NCBI RefSeq assembly: GCF_030272615.1
Contig: NC_081408.1
Coordinates: 766,541,330 to 766,605,329 of the forward strand
DNA length: 64,000 nt
From: Cryptomeria japonica
Taxonomy: Eukaryota > Streptophyta > Pinopsida > Cupressales > Cupressaceae
Direction of reading: 5' to 3'
Part shown: positions 22,881-34,543 of the stretch, one piece after another
How the letters are laid out: each line of letters begins with the position of its first letter
Position numbering within the stretch: the stretch's first letter is position 1
Position numbers and translations under genes: made by a program
The notes under the pieces: model-generated
Told to the model about the DNA's origin: nothing
The model's input: the letters and a program-made list of their open reading frames with translations, nothing else
The model's database searches: none

Positions 22881-23672
22881 CTAGGGCTAGGGCTAGGGCA
22901 GTCTATAAGATAGACCACGAGGGGAAAACATCCTCATTGTCATCCACACATCCAAGAGATCAAAGTGCAGAGAGAGCAGAGAGCAGTCAACAGCGATGGC
23001 ATTGGTTCACAAATTTGATCACGTTCACCGATTTTAGAGGCCAACAGATGCAGGAGAGCCGGTGACTACCACAAAACCTCCTTGTACTTTGCCACATTAA
23101 TTGTTGTCATTAATGCATGTTAGGTAATGCAATAAATGTGCATTTAGGAAATGTCAAATGGGGTAAAAATGTTAAGGCACATCTGCGTCATGAATGCGTG
23201 CTTATGTCTTCAAGGTCAAATCAACAGTTCTGTGATAAACATACGTTGTCGATTGGATAAGTTGCTAAGAGGATACACTTAATCAGGTCCTCTAAGGAAG
23301 ACTAGGATAGCAGATAGGGCTAGGATCGACAATTCTGTGATAGAACATATGTTGCCAATTAGGAAACTACTCAAGAGGATACACTCAAGCAGAGGCCCTA
23401 GGATAGGATAGATCAAGACACTTTGTGATGAACAAGGAGTACCAAGACATAGTACTTTGTGATGAATAGGGAGTACTAAAAAGAGCAGCACTTTGTGATG
23501 AACAGGGAGTGCAAAACACGTAGTACTTTGTGATGAACAGGGATTACCACTAGGATAAACGACAACACTTTGTGATGAACAAGCAGTGTCACTAGGATAG
23601 ATTACCATAAGCAACACTTTGTGATGAACAGGGAATGCTACTAGGATTGACACAATTGATTTGCTTGACTGC
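22881..23672 (+). promoter_or_regulatory. Putative promoter and 5' leader of the PMD gene
   Basis: Upstream of the PMD frame on the plus strand lie GGGCTA repeated about four times (about 22885-22908), a TATA-like CTATAAGATAG (about 22901-22915), and a pyrimidine-rich segment. After a GAGAGCAGAGAGC stretch, a 13-codon ORF starts at about 22994 (MALVHKFDHVHRF, then stop). Two ~100-bp direct repeats containing TTCTGTGATA and AAGAGGATACACT (about 23225-23290 and 23328-23400) follow, then six shorter repeats. The segment ends TTGCTTGACTGCAG at about 23672, shaped like a 3' splice site, so the coding exon may begin there. All of this is inference from position and composition. Confidence 0.4.
23415..23645 (+). 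repeat. Six-unit repeat before the PMD frame
   Basis: Six copies of (C/T)ACTTTGTGATGAA(C/T)A(A/G)G starting near 23419, 23453, 23489, 23524, 23566 and 23615, with spacing growing from about 34 to 49 bp. The core is almost invariant and the spacers vary. Confidence 0.85.
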
Positions 23673-25518
23673 AGGAGGACCTACCTATGCTGGAGTCACG
23701 AGAGATTCCCTTCAACTCAAAGTTTGCGAGCAGAGCTGACAGTTGAGGAGAGAGCAGCAGTTCAGGCTATGGGCCTGCGACATATTCTGTATGTGCCTGA
23801 GTTTCGGGCGAACATGAGATTGTTGACTACACTGGCTGAGAGATGGCACTCAGAGACTTGTAGTTTTCATTTGCCAATGGGTGAGATGACAGTCACCTTA
23901 GAGGATATGTATAGGATACTGAGGATATCTATCGATGGGGAGTTAGTTCCTTATGATCGAGAGGGAGATAGGGATGCACTGAGACGAGTGTTCCAGGATC
24001 CGAGATTGGAGATGAGGGTTGGACACGTGGCATGGGACACCATGACATGGACAAGATTATCACTACTAGCAGTGTTGACAGGAGTTATCAGTGGGTTCCT
24101 CTGTCCGGATAGGGCGACATGAGGGTTGGCTATGGGTTGGGGGAGCACATTGGAGACACTGGTGACACAACATACCAAATATGCCTAGGGACTGTGCATG
24201 CTGGCACATTTGTACTATGAGCTTCATCAGTTTGTATATCATGGATCTGTAGGATTAGGCTGCAGAGTGACATTATTGCAGGTATGGGCTTATGAGCATC
24301 TGCCAGTTACCCGACCAATTCATTTCAGAGGTAGGGGCCATGGGCGTATTTTTGTTCACTTATATGATATGATTACATCTCAGCCGTGGATCGGGAGACT
24401 AGAGCACTGGCGCAGGGTCATTGATGAGGTTGACATTGTGGTTTGGAAACAATACCAAGAGTGCAAGGAGTGGGAGGATGACGTAGTGGAGCTGCCATAC
24501 ACCTTCAGGAGTAGGTATCTGATTGGGCGAACGCCCTATGTACTAGAGAGGCAGTTGGTTGACAGGGTTGGTAGGCAGTTCGGTAGGCTTCAGCGGATGC
24601 CACAGGGTTCCAGGATGTATCTCGGACAGTGAGGGATCAGGCACACTTCAAGCCATTGTTGTCATATGATCAGGTAGTGACGCAGATGGTAGAGATGATT
24701 CCCTTGCCTTGGGATATGTGGCCAGAGATAGAGGATGCAGGGATGGATGTAGAGTATACTTCATATTGGGCTGAGCATCCATTTCCTCGACTGATAGATC
24801 CAGGTGAGAAGATAGATGATGATGGAGATGGCAGAGGTAGAGGCCGACGGAGGAGGCAGGGTGTGATAGGGGAGAGGAGAGTGGCTCCGCGGAGAGAGGG
24901 TGGAGAGGAGAGACAGGCTCGGGTGGTGAGAGGAAGAGGTGGATTGCCTTTACAGATGCCAGCAGCACAGGGTCCCAGATAGGTACAGGGACAGGGACGA
25001 GGATAGGGACGGGGGCAACCATAGGTACAGGAGGAGAGGAGGAGGATGAGCTATTGGAGTTGAGGTAGATCTGCCAGGGATAGGCAGATGAGATCCAGGA
25101 TCTCGAGCGGGAGAGGGAGAGACTCAGGAGACAGTTGAGGGACACTGATCGGGAGAGGGATTAGGCTATCCAGCGCTATATTGAGGCTAAGACAACATTG
25201 AGGGCAGGGAGGCAGACGACAGAGGACACAGGAGCTGGTTATGATTATGTTCTGCGAGCCAGGGAGGAGATAGGCTACTGGAGAGACCTATACTATGGAG
25301 TCATGCCACCAGGGCAGCGGGTTAGGAGCTTCCGTAGACCATCGCATACTACGACGACCACTGGAGGGAGAGACAGGAGACAGGTGTCTAGCGGTGGGGT
25401 TATGGGTCCTCTACCACCACCAGACAGAGGGGACAAGAGAGATGATCCTGGGGCAGGTTCTTCCAGGGCTCAGACTTCGTCGAGGCCAAGCGGCTCTAAG
25501 GGAGGGAGTTCATCATAG
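23661..25518 (+). pseudogene. Plant Mobile Domain (PMD, MAIN-like) gene, decayed
   Basis: The first frame gives GLRHILYVPEFRANMRLLTT, then AERWHSETCSFHLPMGEMTV and TLEDMYRILRISIDGELV. This is the N-terminal signature of the plant mobile domain found in Arabidopsis MAIN/MAIL proteins and in some transposons. The same frame continues through TGA (24120-24122) and TAG (24186-24188) into GCRVTLLQVWAYEHLPVTRP, the second PMD signature, ending near 24632. Another frame (24629-24982) continues with PLPWDMWPEIEDAG and an Arg/Gly-rich tail. A coiled-coil-like Glu/Arg-rich stretch lies near 25090-25200, and a Ser/Gly-rich end near 25518. The Leu codon at 23661 is not a real start; the exon probably begins after the acceptor at 23672. 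PMD proteins act in nuclear gene silencing in Arabidopsis; a role inside a retroelement is unknown. It lies antisense to gag-pol, between integrase and LTR. At least two stops and one frameshift make it a pseudogene in this copy. Confidence 0.88.
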
Positions 25519-27095
25519 CCTTAGAGGGCTCCTTATGTATCAATTTTGTACCATTTTGTATGATGACACCTTCGGGTGATTGTAGCCATATGATTTTGAC
25601 ATCATTGTATCACGACACTTATGATTTTGATATATATATGAGATTCATCCTTGCGGCAGCTATATGCTTGTGTACCTATGTGATGCTTCTATATGTTTCT
25701 ATGTGAGGCTTATGATATGGATGCAAATATGTACATGGTGAAATGTCGTATTTTTGTTCTTTTATGTTTTTAATGTTATGCCAATGCAGATGTCAATGTA
25801 TGAAATGCTAACATGTGGTAATGCAGGTGCAACTGTATGAGATGCAAATATTTTTGGCGTGTCATTATACTTAGTTGTGTGATAGCAGGCTACACAGACT
25901 CAAGAAGGATGATGGAAGTCAATCAAGAAAGGGGGATGGAAGATAGAAGATATGAAAGTGAAAGAGCTTCTTGTGCGTTATCATCATTGAGCTTTATTAT
26001 GGCAAATAGGTTATGACGATCAAGGCATATGTTCGACCCAGAAAGTCATTGTACCTATTTGCACGGAGATTAGACAGTCGCAAACAAAGAATGCCCCAAT
26101 TCATACTAGACTCACAGTGTCCTCATATCCTTGGACAAGTCATAGCATTACTAAGTGACAATTTACAGACAGCAAAGAAAAATAGGTGACGATACCCCAT
26201 CCTCACCTTTCTAGTCAACGACATCCTGGAGATAAAATCTCTAGTTAGAGACATCCCGGAAAAGCTAAAAGACATGTCACCAGAAAGATAAAAATCAAAA
26301 GAAAACCAAGACTCGACACCAACATCCATTGTAGTCCTCAAGTTTAGTGTCTCTTGTCACTGGTAGAGGTCATTTGATTGTGGTCATAATGTTTACTTTC
26401 ACAAAAAGGATAGATAACACTGAACCATAATGTTGTCTGAGTATGTTGAAAGATTTGATTTGTTGAAACCCATTGTTGCTGCTGTGTCTCATCTGAAATT
26501 GACTGAATCCATGAAACTGATACTTTATTGCGAAGAAGACGGAACTTTATTGCAGATTGGTGATGTCAATGTTGCTTTATTGTGGATTGTGCGCAGATAG
26601 ACTGAAGAAAATTGGAAGAGACTGTACTCCTCAGAACATGTGATGCTCTTAGTTCCACACCCATCACTATACATAGGATTTGCCTTAGCCATAGATAGGA
26701 GCTGATTTATTATGGATGGCTAACCAATCTTGGGTAGATCAATAACAAGCCATGATGGGAATGGGTAAGTTTTTTATGATTGGATAGGTTGTGAGTGTGT
26801 GCAAAGTGACGGGATGAAAGTGAATCTTGAAGGAGGGAGGAGCAATGTCTCTACACATGGCGTCGGTGACCCGATTTTCACCATGGTACTTGCCCAGGGT
26901 GCCAGCAAAGCGGTATTCACCATTGGATGAAAATGTTTTTCTGTTTTTTCAAAAAAAATATATTGTGTCACAAGGCGCCTGTTTGCCAGGTTTTCACCAA
27001 GTAACAATTTTTTTTATGTTTTATGATTTTTTTCTATTTTTGAAAAAAGATTTTTTAAATTTTTTTGTATTTTTGAATTGGGATACTCAGAAGAG
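25519..27095. other. Element 2 region between PMD and integrase ends
   Basis: The two genes converge here. T-rich and TATG-rich sequence after 25518 could hold the PMD 3' UTR. Homopolymer-rich stretches lie near 26935-27075. No domain is recognised, and the frames at 26123-26341 and 26774-27105 have no family signature. Confidence 0.5.
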
Positions 27096-28583
27096 CTATG
27101 TGTAAAACCTGCGAAGGTGCATGTTGTTGATAGGATCCTCCAAAGGTTCGCCTTCTATGGTTGAGAGCTGATATGCACCAGATCCATATGCTGCTGTGAT
27201 GATGTAAGGACCAAGCCAATTTGGTTCGAATTTTCCCTTCTTCTCTCTGTCTTGCTGAATTTTAGGATTTTCTCTGAGAACTAAGTCACCTACCTCAAAT
27301 GTGCGAGGCTTGACTTTATGATTGTATCTGCGACTCATTCATTGTTGATAAGCCTTGAGATGATTAAAAGCATTTTGTCTTCGTTCATCCAATAGTTCAA
27401 GTTCCTGTAAGAGAGAGACCCTGTAGTCCTCATCACTGATAATGTTTTGCAAGGAGACTCGTAAAGAGAGTAGCTCGACCTCAATAGGCAAGATAGCTTC
27501 AGCGCCATAGACAAGTGAATAAGGTGTAGCTCCTGTAGGTGTGTGGACACTTGTGTGATAAGCCCAAAGTGTGGGATTAAATTGGATATGCCAATTGCGG
27601 CTAGCATCTTCGACTGTCTTTTTTAGGATTTTAAGGATTGTTTTATTAGACGCCTCAGCTTGACTGTTACCTTGGGGGTAATAAGGTGTGGAGAAACGAT
27701 GAGTAATATGGAAGCGATCACAGAGTTCACGAACATCCTATTTTTTGAAGGGACGCCCGTTGTCGGTGATGATGGAAACAAGAATGTCGTATCGACAAAT
27801 GATGTAGTTGAGAATGAATGTAGCAATCTATTTCCCAGTGACTTGTGTGAGAGGCACAACTTCGATCCATTTTGTGAAATACATTGTGGTGGTGATGATG
27901 AATTTGTGGCCATTGGAAGAAGGAGGGTGAATCTTTCCTATGAGATCGAGTCCCCATTGGCAAAAGGGCCAAGGAGTCGCAATTGGTTGAAGTTCTTGTG
28001 ATGGCGCATGAATGAGGTCTCCATGAAGTTGACATTGTTTACATTTCTTGACAAACTGATATGAGTCTTTTTCCATATTGGGCCAGTAATATCCAGTCCT
28101 GATGAGTTTCTTGGCTAAGGTAGGACCACTAGAATGTGGACCACATATCCCGTCATGAACTTCACGTAATGCAATTTGAGCTTCATCCCTTTCTAAACAT
28201 CTAAGAAGAGTGCCATCTAGACCTCGACGATATAGGATATCAACTAAAATGACGTATCGAGACGATTGGCGAATGAAAGTGCGACGTTGGTTATTGGATA
28301 AGTCAGGAGGAAGGGTATTGTCATGAAGGTATGCAAAAATGGAACCATATAAATGGGAATCAGGACCAATGACACATATCATTTCAGTAGGAGTGATCTC
28401 ATACGAGGGAACCAAAAGGTTATCCACCAAGAACTCATAGCGGGTTTCATTTTGTGGTAGATCGATTAGTGAAGCAATTGTAGCCATGGCATCTGTGGCT
28501 CGATTCTGCTCTCTTGGTATCTGCTCAAAGTCTAACTTCGTGAAATGTTGTTTCAGGTCATCTACCATTTTTTTGTAAGGCAT
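27096..28583 (-). pseudogene. Integrase of element 2
   Basis: Inserts the DNA copy into the genome. Minus-strand reading starts with the tail of RNase H (MPYKKMVDDLKQHF). The HHCC zinc-binding region follows (REVHDGICGPHSS, then KKCKQCQLHGD). The catalytic core has WGLDLIGKI with the first Asp, ITDNGRPF with the second, and QGNSQAEASNKT with the catalytic Glu. A C-terminal GPY/F-type segment reads NWLGPYIITAAYGSGAYQL before the stop near 27096-27098. In-frame stops interrupt it at 27828-27830 (TAG), near 27737-27740 (TAG) and just before MSRRYNHKVK near 27339 (TGA); the frame is otherwise nearly continuous. The stops are probably recent decay. No chromodomain is visible, which fits the Tat group. 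Confidence 0.88.
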
Positions 28584-29402
28584 TACTTTCTCATCCTTTG
28601 TTTGGTAGTCATCAGTTGCTTGACAAATTACAAGTTGAGAGTCCCCAAAAACATGAAGTTCCTGGATTTTCCACTGAACTGTGATCCATAATCCAGTTGT
28701 TAATGCCTCGTATTCTGCTATGTTATTAGTGCAGGGAAATGATAATCAATATGATTTTGGTATGGAATCCCCTTGAGGAGTTTTGAAGAGAATACCAACT
28801 CCTGCCCCATGCTGTGTGTATGAGCCGTCAAAGTATAGCTGCCAAGGCTTTGTGTGTGACACTGTCAAGATGGATTCATCTGGAAATTCTGAAGTTAGAG
28901 GAACATCATCTATCATGGGAGAATCTACTAACTGATCTGCGATAGCTTGTCCTTTTATTGCTTTTCTGTCCACATATTCAATGTCGAACTCACTCAGGAG
29001 CATCACCCATTTGGCTAGTCACCTAGTAAGCATTGCTTTATTGAGAAGGTATTTCAATGGATCGATCCTTGCAACCAACTTAGTTTTATGAGTTAGCATG
29101 TGATGTCATAATTTCTGTGAAGCAAAGACCACTGTGAGACATGCACACTCAATTGGTGTGTAGTTTAGCTCATATCCCACCAATGTGCGACTGATGTAGT
29201 AGACTGCCTTTTCTTTGCCCTCAACAACCTGTTGTGCTAAGAGTGCCCCCAGTGTTGTTGAAGTAGCTGATATGTATAGTAGTAGAGGTTGATCTGGAAC
29301 TGGTGGCATCAAAACTGGCGGATTTAGAAGATAGTCTTTGATTATCTGGAAAGCTTGTTGACAGTTATCATCCCATTTGAATTTGATGTTTTTATGTAGC
29401 AA
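28584..29402 (-). pseudogene. RT-linked RNase H and second RNase H of element 2
   Basis: The upstream part (29402-29106) reads LLYISATSTTLGALLAQ and ISRTLVGYELNYTPIE, the classical RNase H after RT. The downstream part (29006-28746 and beyond) reads LYFDGSYTQHGAGVGILF, AEYEAL and GDSQLVICQATDDY, the second, Tat-type RNase H with its Asp, Glu and Asp residues. In-frame TGA codons at 29106-29108, near 29021 and at 28746-28748 break it. At the first and third of these sites element 1 reads Arg (AGG), so the stops are specific to this copy. Confidence 0.85.
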
Positions 29403-30701
29403 GTGCTGAAAAGGGTTACATTTATCTGCAAGTTGTGCTATGAATCTTCATATGGACTGGAGTCTCCCTTGTAAAGATCGAAGTTGACTGATATTTCTTG
29501 GTGGTTGCATCTCTAGGATGGCCTTGACTTTTGTTGGATCGGCTTCGATTCCTCATTTTGAGACAATGAATCCCAGGAGCTTCCTAGAGGTTACTCCAAA
29601 GACACATTTCTTGGGGTTCAACCTTACTTTGTATTTTTCCAACCGATCCAAAAATTACTGAAAGTATGTCCAAATGTGTACTTTGTCTATTGATTTTCCC
29701 AAGAGGTCGTCAACATAATCTTCCACAGTAACGTGCATGAGATCATGAAAGATAGTAGTCATGGCTCTTTGATATGTAGCACCTGCATTCTTTAGCCCAA
29801 AGGGCATGACCTTCCAGCAGAAAGTTCCCCAAGGACAAGTGAATGTTGTTTTGTGCTGATCCTCAAATGCGATTTTTATTTGATTATAACCCAAGAATCC
29901 ATCCATCAAAGATAACGTCGCATGACCTGTTGTAAGATCTACTATCAAGTCAATATTTGGTAATGGAAAGTCATCCTTAGGACAAGCTTTGTTGATGTCT
30001 CTGAAATCTGTACATATTCTGTTGCTACGATCTGGTTTATTGACAGGCACTAAGTTGGAGATCCATTCAGGATAATCAATTGGGCGTATGAATCCAACAT
30101 CCAATAATTTTTCAAGCTCTACTTTGAATAATAATGCCACTTGTGGATGCATCTTTCTTAATTTCTGTTTCACTGGTTTTGCCCTCGGTTTAATCGTCAA
30201 ATGATGCATTACCAAATCTGGATCCAATCTAGGCATATCAGCGTATGACCATGTAAAATTGATTTGTCGCTCCTTGAAGAAACTTATGAACTTTGATCTT
30301 TCTGTCTCTGTCAGGGATTGAGCCAGGAATATGTTATGTGGAATTTCTTTTGTACCAATGTTTGTTTTGATGGTTTCCTCTACCAGCATAGATGATTTTT
30401 CTTCATATGATGATGGGAGAATGTCGAGCCTTCCATCCTCAGGTGCCTCAGAGAGGTTTTCGCCCTTAGATACGTCCTTTCTTTTTACTTTTTTGGGGTC
30501 AGACAATGCTACAACGTGGCTTTCACCATAAGACCCTTGATTTATTTTTATGTTTTTGCGACTGGAAGGCCCAACACCCTCACCAAAATATGCCACGCTA
30601 TTAAGTTCTATAGTGTATCCTGCCTTATGGTCCCCAGGGGGAAGATCATCTCGTATGCCAAGATAGTCAATAAAGGCTTCATCATTTTGGAATGTGTTGA
30701 A
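29403..30701 (-). pseudogene. Reverse transcriptase of element 2
   Basis: Copies element RNA into DNA. Motifs in order: CTDFRDINKACPKDDFPLP, LSLMDGFLGYNQIKI, VMPFGLKNAGATYQRAM and the catalytic YVDDL (about 29707-29721). Just after it a frameshift ends the frame near 29655. The rest is readable in another frame (LNPKKCVFGVTSRKLLG, then ISQLRSLQGRLQSI) with a TGA at 29448-29450 where element 1 has CGA. The RT active site itself looks intact, but the protein cannot be made in one piece. Confidence 0.88.
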
Positions 30702-31520
30702 CTATGCAGGTCCTTCATGGTCCCAGTCAATAAGTTGGTGGTGAACAAGGGGAAGGCCTTTGATGTCTTCGAAGTTAGCTGGGCTAAGGGTGAAGATACA
30801 GTTATATTCAGGTATATTGAGGTAATTATCGAGGTCATCGTTGGCACTCTCCTCATCTGTCTCGATCGCAAATGAATCCAAATTATCATTACTAGTAGTG
30901 CATTCCGAGACAGGTGTCCTCATTCTATGTGATTTTGACCTAGAACCTAGAGGTAAGGACTGTGTGGGATCCTCAGGGGTTGTTCCTTGACCAACTTTGA
31001 ATTTTCTATAAAATTCCTCTTCTTCTGTGGGTTCACCTAGTTCTTTGAATGTCTTGGTGAGTTCATAGTCACTGGAGGATTTATTTGAATCCCATTCCCA
31101 TTCATTGGAGTCTGTGGAATAGCGATTCTCTTGTTGAATTTTAGCAACTTTGATTTGTAATGCTTCTTCTGTCTTTCGAATGTTTTCCTTAGAAGAAATG
31201 AAACCAAACCCTTTCGAGCGTTTCTTTTTGAATGTTAATTCTAGTTGTAAAGGTTCAATGATGCCTTCCTTTCTTAAGCCAAGAGGAATTTTGCCATCAT
31301 ACCCAAAATTTTGTAGGATCTTGAACCCTTTGCCATATTTTTCACATGGTATGCTGATGTGATCTTGTGTATCATTTTCAGGGTCTTTGTAAAGCATTTT
31401 GTATAAGTCTTCTTCTTCCACTTCACCCCACTTTTGGAAGATAGTAGGATCCCATTTCAATGTAATGATGGATATCCATTTAGAAGGATGTGGTCGTCCA
31501 TATTCTTTTGGTGAACTCAT
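30702..31520 (-). pseudogene. G-patch-like linker between protease and RT
   Basis: A 272-residue open stretch between protease and RT. KYGKGFKILQNFGYDGKIP, then LGLRKEGIIEP and SKGFGF, fit the glycine spacing of a G-patch, an RNA-helicase-binding motif also known attached to some retroviral-type proteases. The rest is acidic and low complexity. Element 1 has the same motif in the same place, so it is a family trait. The frame ends at 30702 in an acidic tail and the RT frame begins soon after. Confidence 0.6.
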
Positions 31521-32920
31521 AACTTGTTATATGCACATGGTTTGATTCAAAGTGTATTCACACATGCCCTTGTCTTGAAATTTCCCTTTAAGCTCACCTT
31601 GTTTTGATGTCGAAGGTTTTAATGATTCAGGATCAATGTATGTAGAAGAAGGGATGGCTTCCCTATTACTTGGAATGATCGTCTCATTTTTTGGCTCAAG
31701 TTATTGCAGTATATGAATGGATTAGGATCACCATTAACTGTTATTTCAACTCCATTGTGAGGAAACTTAATGCATTGGTGATATGTAGATGGGACTGCCC
31801 TCATTTCATGAATCTAGGAATTGACAAACCACATCCTTTGTAACTGGCCCAACTCTGAGAGGTAAGGTGACTGTGCCTTTGGATGAACGCTCTTCATCAT
31901 CATATGCTTTGATGGTAATTTTGTTTGTAGAATTCACAACTTTATTTGAATATCCCAATTGTTTAATAGTGCTCAATGTGCAAATGTTTAGACCTGCTCC
32001 TCCATCTATCAGGACTAGTTTTATTCGATGTTTGTGTATGGAGGCTTCGATGTGTAAAGGTGCATTATGTGGTTGGCTTACGGAGGCGTCATCGGCTTCT
32101 GTAAATGTGAGGAAGTGTGGAACGGAAAGATATCCCACCATGACTTGAAAATGGTCCACGTTCAGATTAGTGGGGACGGTAGTGTCTCTTAAGATTTTGT
32201 CAAGAATAGCTTTATGTGCGGGGGATATGCGTAAGAGCTCAAGGATTGAGATAAGTGTGGGTGTCTTCCCTAACTATTCTACAAGGTCATACTCAGGCTT
32301 GGCTGATGACAAAGCAGTGTTTTTAGTTGGAGCACATTGCAAAGTGAATTTACCTCGATGAGTTGTAACATTACATTTAGAGGTAGGTTCAGAAGAAGAT
32401 CCAATTCCTTTCAGGATGATCTTGGGTCTTTGGGTAGAATTCTCAGGTGTTTTATCCTTGATGATAATGGTAGAGACATAATTGTCCATTGAAATGTGAT
32501 TGATAGTTGAATCATAGTTATAGGATGCTTTGGTATAGTGGTATGGTCATCTGTGGCTTTAAATTTTCCCTTGTCATGCTTTGGAAATGGTTCTTTAAAC
32601 ATTTCATGTTCTTGATTGGATGAGTGTCCTTCAATCTCAATGTCACCTCTATCAATGAGATCTTGTATGATGTTCTTCAGTCGGTGACAATTTCCTGTTT
32701 TATGTCCTTTGCTTTTATGAAATTTACAATACTCATCATCATTCCACCAATTTGGTTTAACCTTTGGCTCATATGGAGGCAGATCTGGAATCGTTAGTAT
32801 CTTGTTTGCCACTAGCTTCTTGAAAATTGGCTCTAGTGGTTCTCCCAATGGAGTGTACTTCCTTCGTGATTTTGAAGTTGTTTGAGTATTCACTTGATTG
32901 TTTGTAGTTCTTGATCCCAA
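31521..32920 (-). pseudogene. Zinc-knuckle-like motif and protease of element 2
   Basis: The first part (32920-32411) reads KYTPLGEPLEP, then CKFHKSKGHKTGNC, the same CX2HX4HX4C motif as element 1. After a frame change, 32159-31806 contains RIKLVLIDGGAGLNICT, the protease active site with D-G-G. A further frame change at about 31805 and a TAA near 31530 before MSSPKEYG show decay. It would process the polyprotein in an intact relative. Confidence 0.82.
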
Positions 32921-34543
32921 AAAAACGATTTTGGGTCATACTGTATTGGCATCAACAACACCATCATTGACTATGTGCTTGTTTTTGTTCCAAAATCTTG
33001 GCTTGTCTTTTCCTTTATAGTCCTCTTTGTTTTCTTTGAATATCTTAATTACTCCTTGCTCAATTAGGACCTTCTTTGTTGCTAAGCCTTTTCAAATGAC
33101 ATCCTTGAAGGTGGACAAACAAGCTTTTCTCAAGTCATAACCAATGTCTTTATTAACATTCTGAGTGAACATCTCTACCATTTGTTTTTGTGGAATTTCA
33201 CAAGAGCATCTGTTGGCTAGATTTCTCCATCTTTGTAAAAATGAAAAAGATTCTCCATCCTTTTGTTTGGTGTTGCACAAAGTGGTGACTGATATGTCTG
33301 TCTCTATGTTGTTTGATAAATGTTGGATAAATGCCTCTGCTAAGTCACCCCATGACTTAATTCCAGGTGGAAGTTGAGAGAACCATTCCATAGATTGATC
33401 ACCTAAGCTCTGTGGGAATAATCTCATCAAATATGTCTCTTCTGCTGCTACCTCAATGCAGGTTGTGAAAAATTGTCTTATATGTGCCTTAGGATCTCCT
33501 TTGCCTCTATACTTATCAAACTTAGGTGTCACAAAGTGTGTAGGAAATGGAGGCATTGGAATGCTTTTGTCAAATGGATAGGGACATATGTCTCTCATTG
33601 TGTAAGTTGGCTTTGGTGTATTTATGTCCTCCATTTTCTTTTGTAAGTCCTTGATTTGTTGTTCCAAATTATTCTTAGGTGGAGATCGACTTCTTGGACC
33701 ATACCCCATGCCTGAACCATCTGGTGGAGGAGGAGCATGTTGCATATATGGAGGAGGTCTATAGTGATGTTGCGTATAAGGACCATTTGGTATAGAGTCA
33801 TGATGAGAAACAAAATATCTGCTTTGTCCATGTATACCATACTCTACCGGAATGTCATGAGTTTGTTCTAGTGTGTTGCCCCGAATTTGACATGGGGTTT
33901 CCTTGTGTCCAAATTTTGATCATGCCTTTGGATATCCAATTGCCTTGGTGGTAGGTCTTTAGCATTAGCATGTGATTGAGTATATTTTTCTGCATAAGAC
34001 CTCCATAATGGTCTGCGAAGGTGAGTATCATATGCTTGACCATGTGTGTATGAGACCTCTAGTTTTTGAAACAAAGATGATGGTGATTTAGGCACAAGAT
34101 GTGGTCCTATTGCCTCCACTATTAGGCCTTCTTTGATCCATGTTGGAGTGAGTTTGTTGCAAAGGTCGATTTTCCATTATTTGAGACATGTCAAAATCAT
34201 GAGGGATCTTGGCTCCACTTCGTGCCATGACTTGTAAGAAGTATTGTCTATCTCTCCTCATTATTTCCTCAACCAATCGATTGAAACGGGTATCCATAAT
34301 GGAGTCTTCCACTTCTGCTGAATGTACTGAAATGTTATCCATATTATCATTGTGTGTACCATTGTTGTTTATAGTATCCATGTTCTCAACATTTGGAATG
34401 TTTCTATAAGCATCCATGTCAAGTAATGTAGTATGATCAGAATTGAAAAAGATATCATTGTCGTACTCATAGGAACTCATGTTTGCGGACTCTTGAGCCT
34501 CTTTAGCTTCTCTCCTAGATTTTTGGGAACAGGTTTCAACCAT
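32921..34543 (-). pseudogene. Gag of element 2
   Basis: Starts in an acidic, Asn-rich N-terminus (34543-34088), shifts frame through 33868, then the gag core at 33745-33092 reads PKFDKYRGKGDPKAHIRQF, EETYLMRLFPQSLGD and LCNTKQKDGESFSFLQRW. Stops at 33092-33094 and near 32941 and at least two frameshifts break it. Collinear with the element 1 gag. An ATG inside 34543 with MSSYEYDND is a likely original start region, but the true start is uncertain. Confidence 0.82.

Noticed and set aside
23415-23645. CRISPR-like array
   Set aside because: Units are variable in length and the sequence is plant nuclear DNA; no cas genes.
23279-23653. Minus-strand 124-residue frame with repeated SSQSV phrases
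   Set aside because: It is the reverse translation of the six-unit DNA repeat; the strand and context belong to the PMD leader.
24648-25145. Minus-strand 165-residue Ser/Pro-rich frame
   Set aside because: Antisense shadow of the purine-rich PMD tail; no signature of its own.
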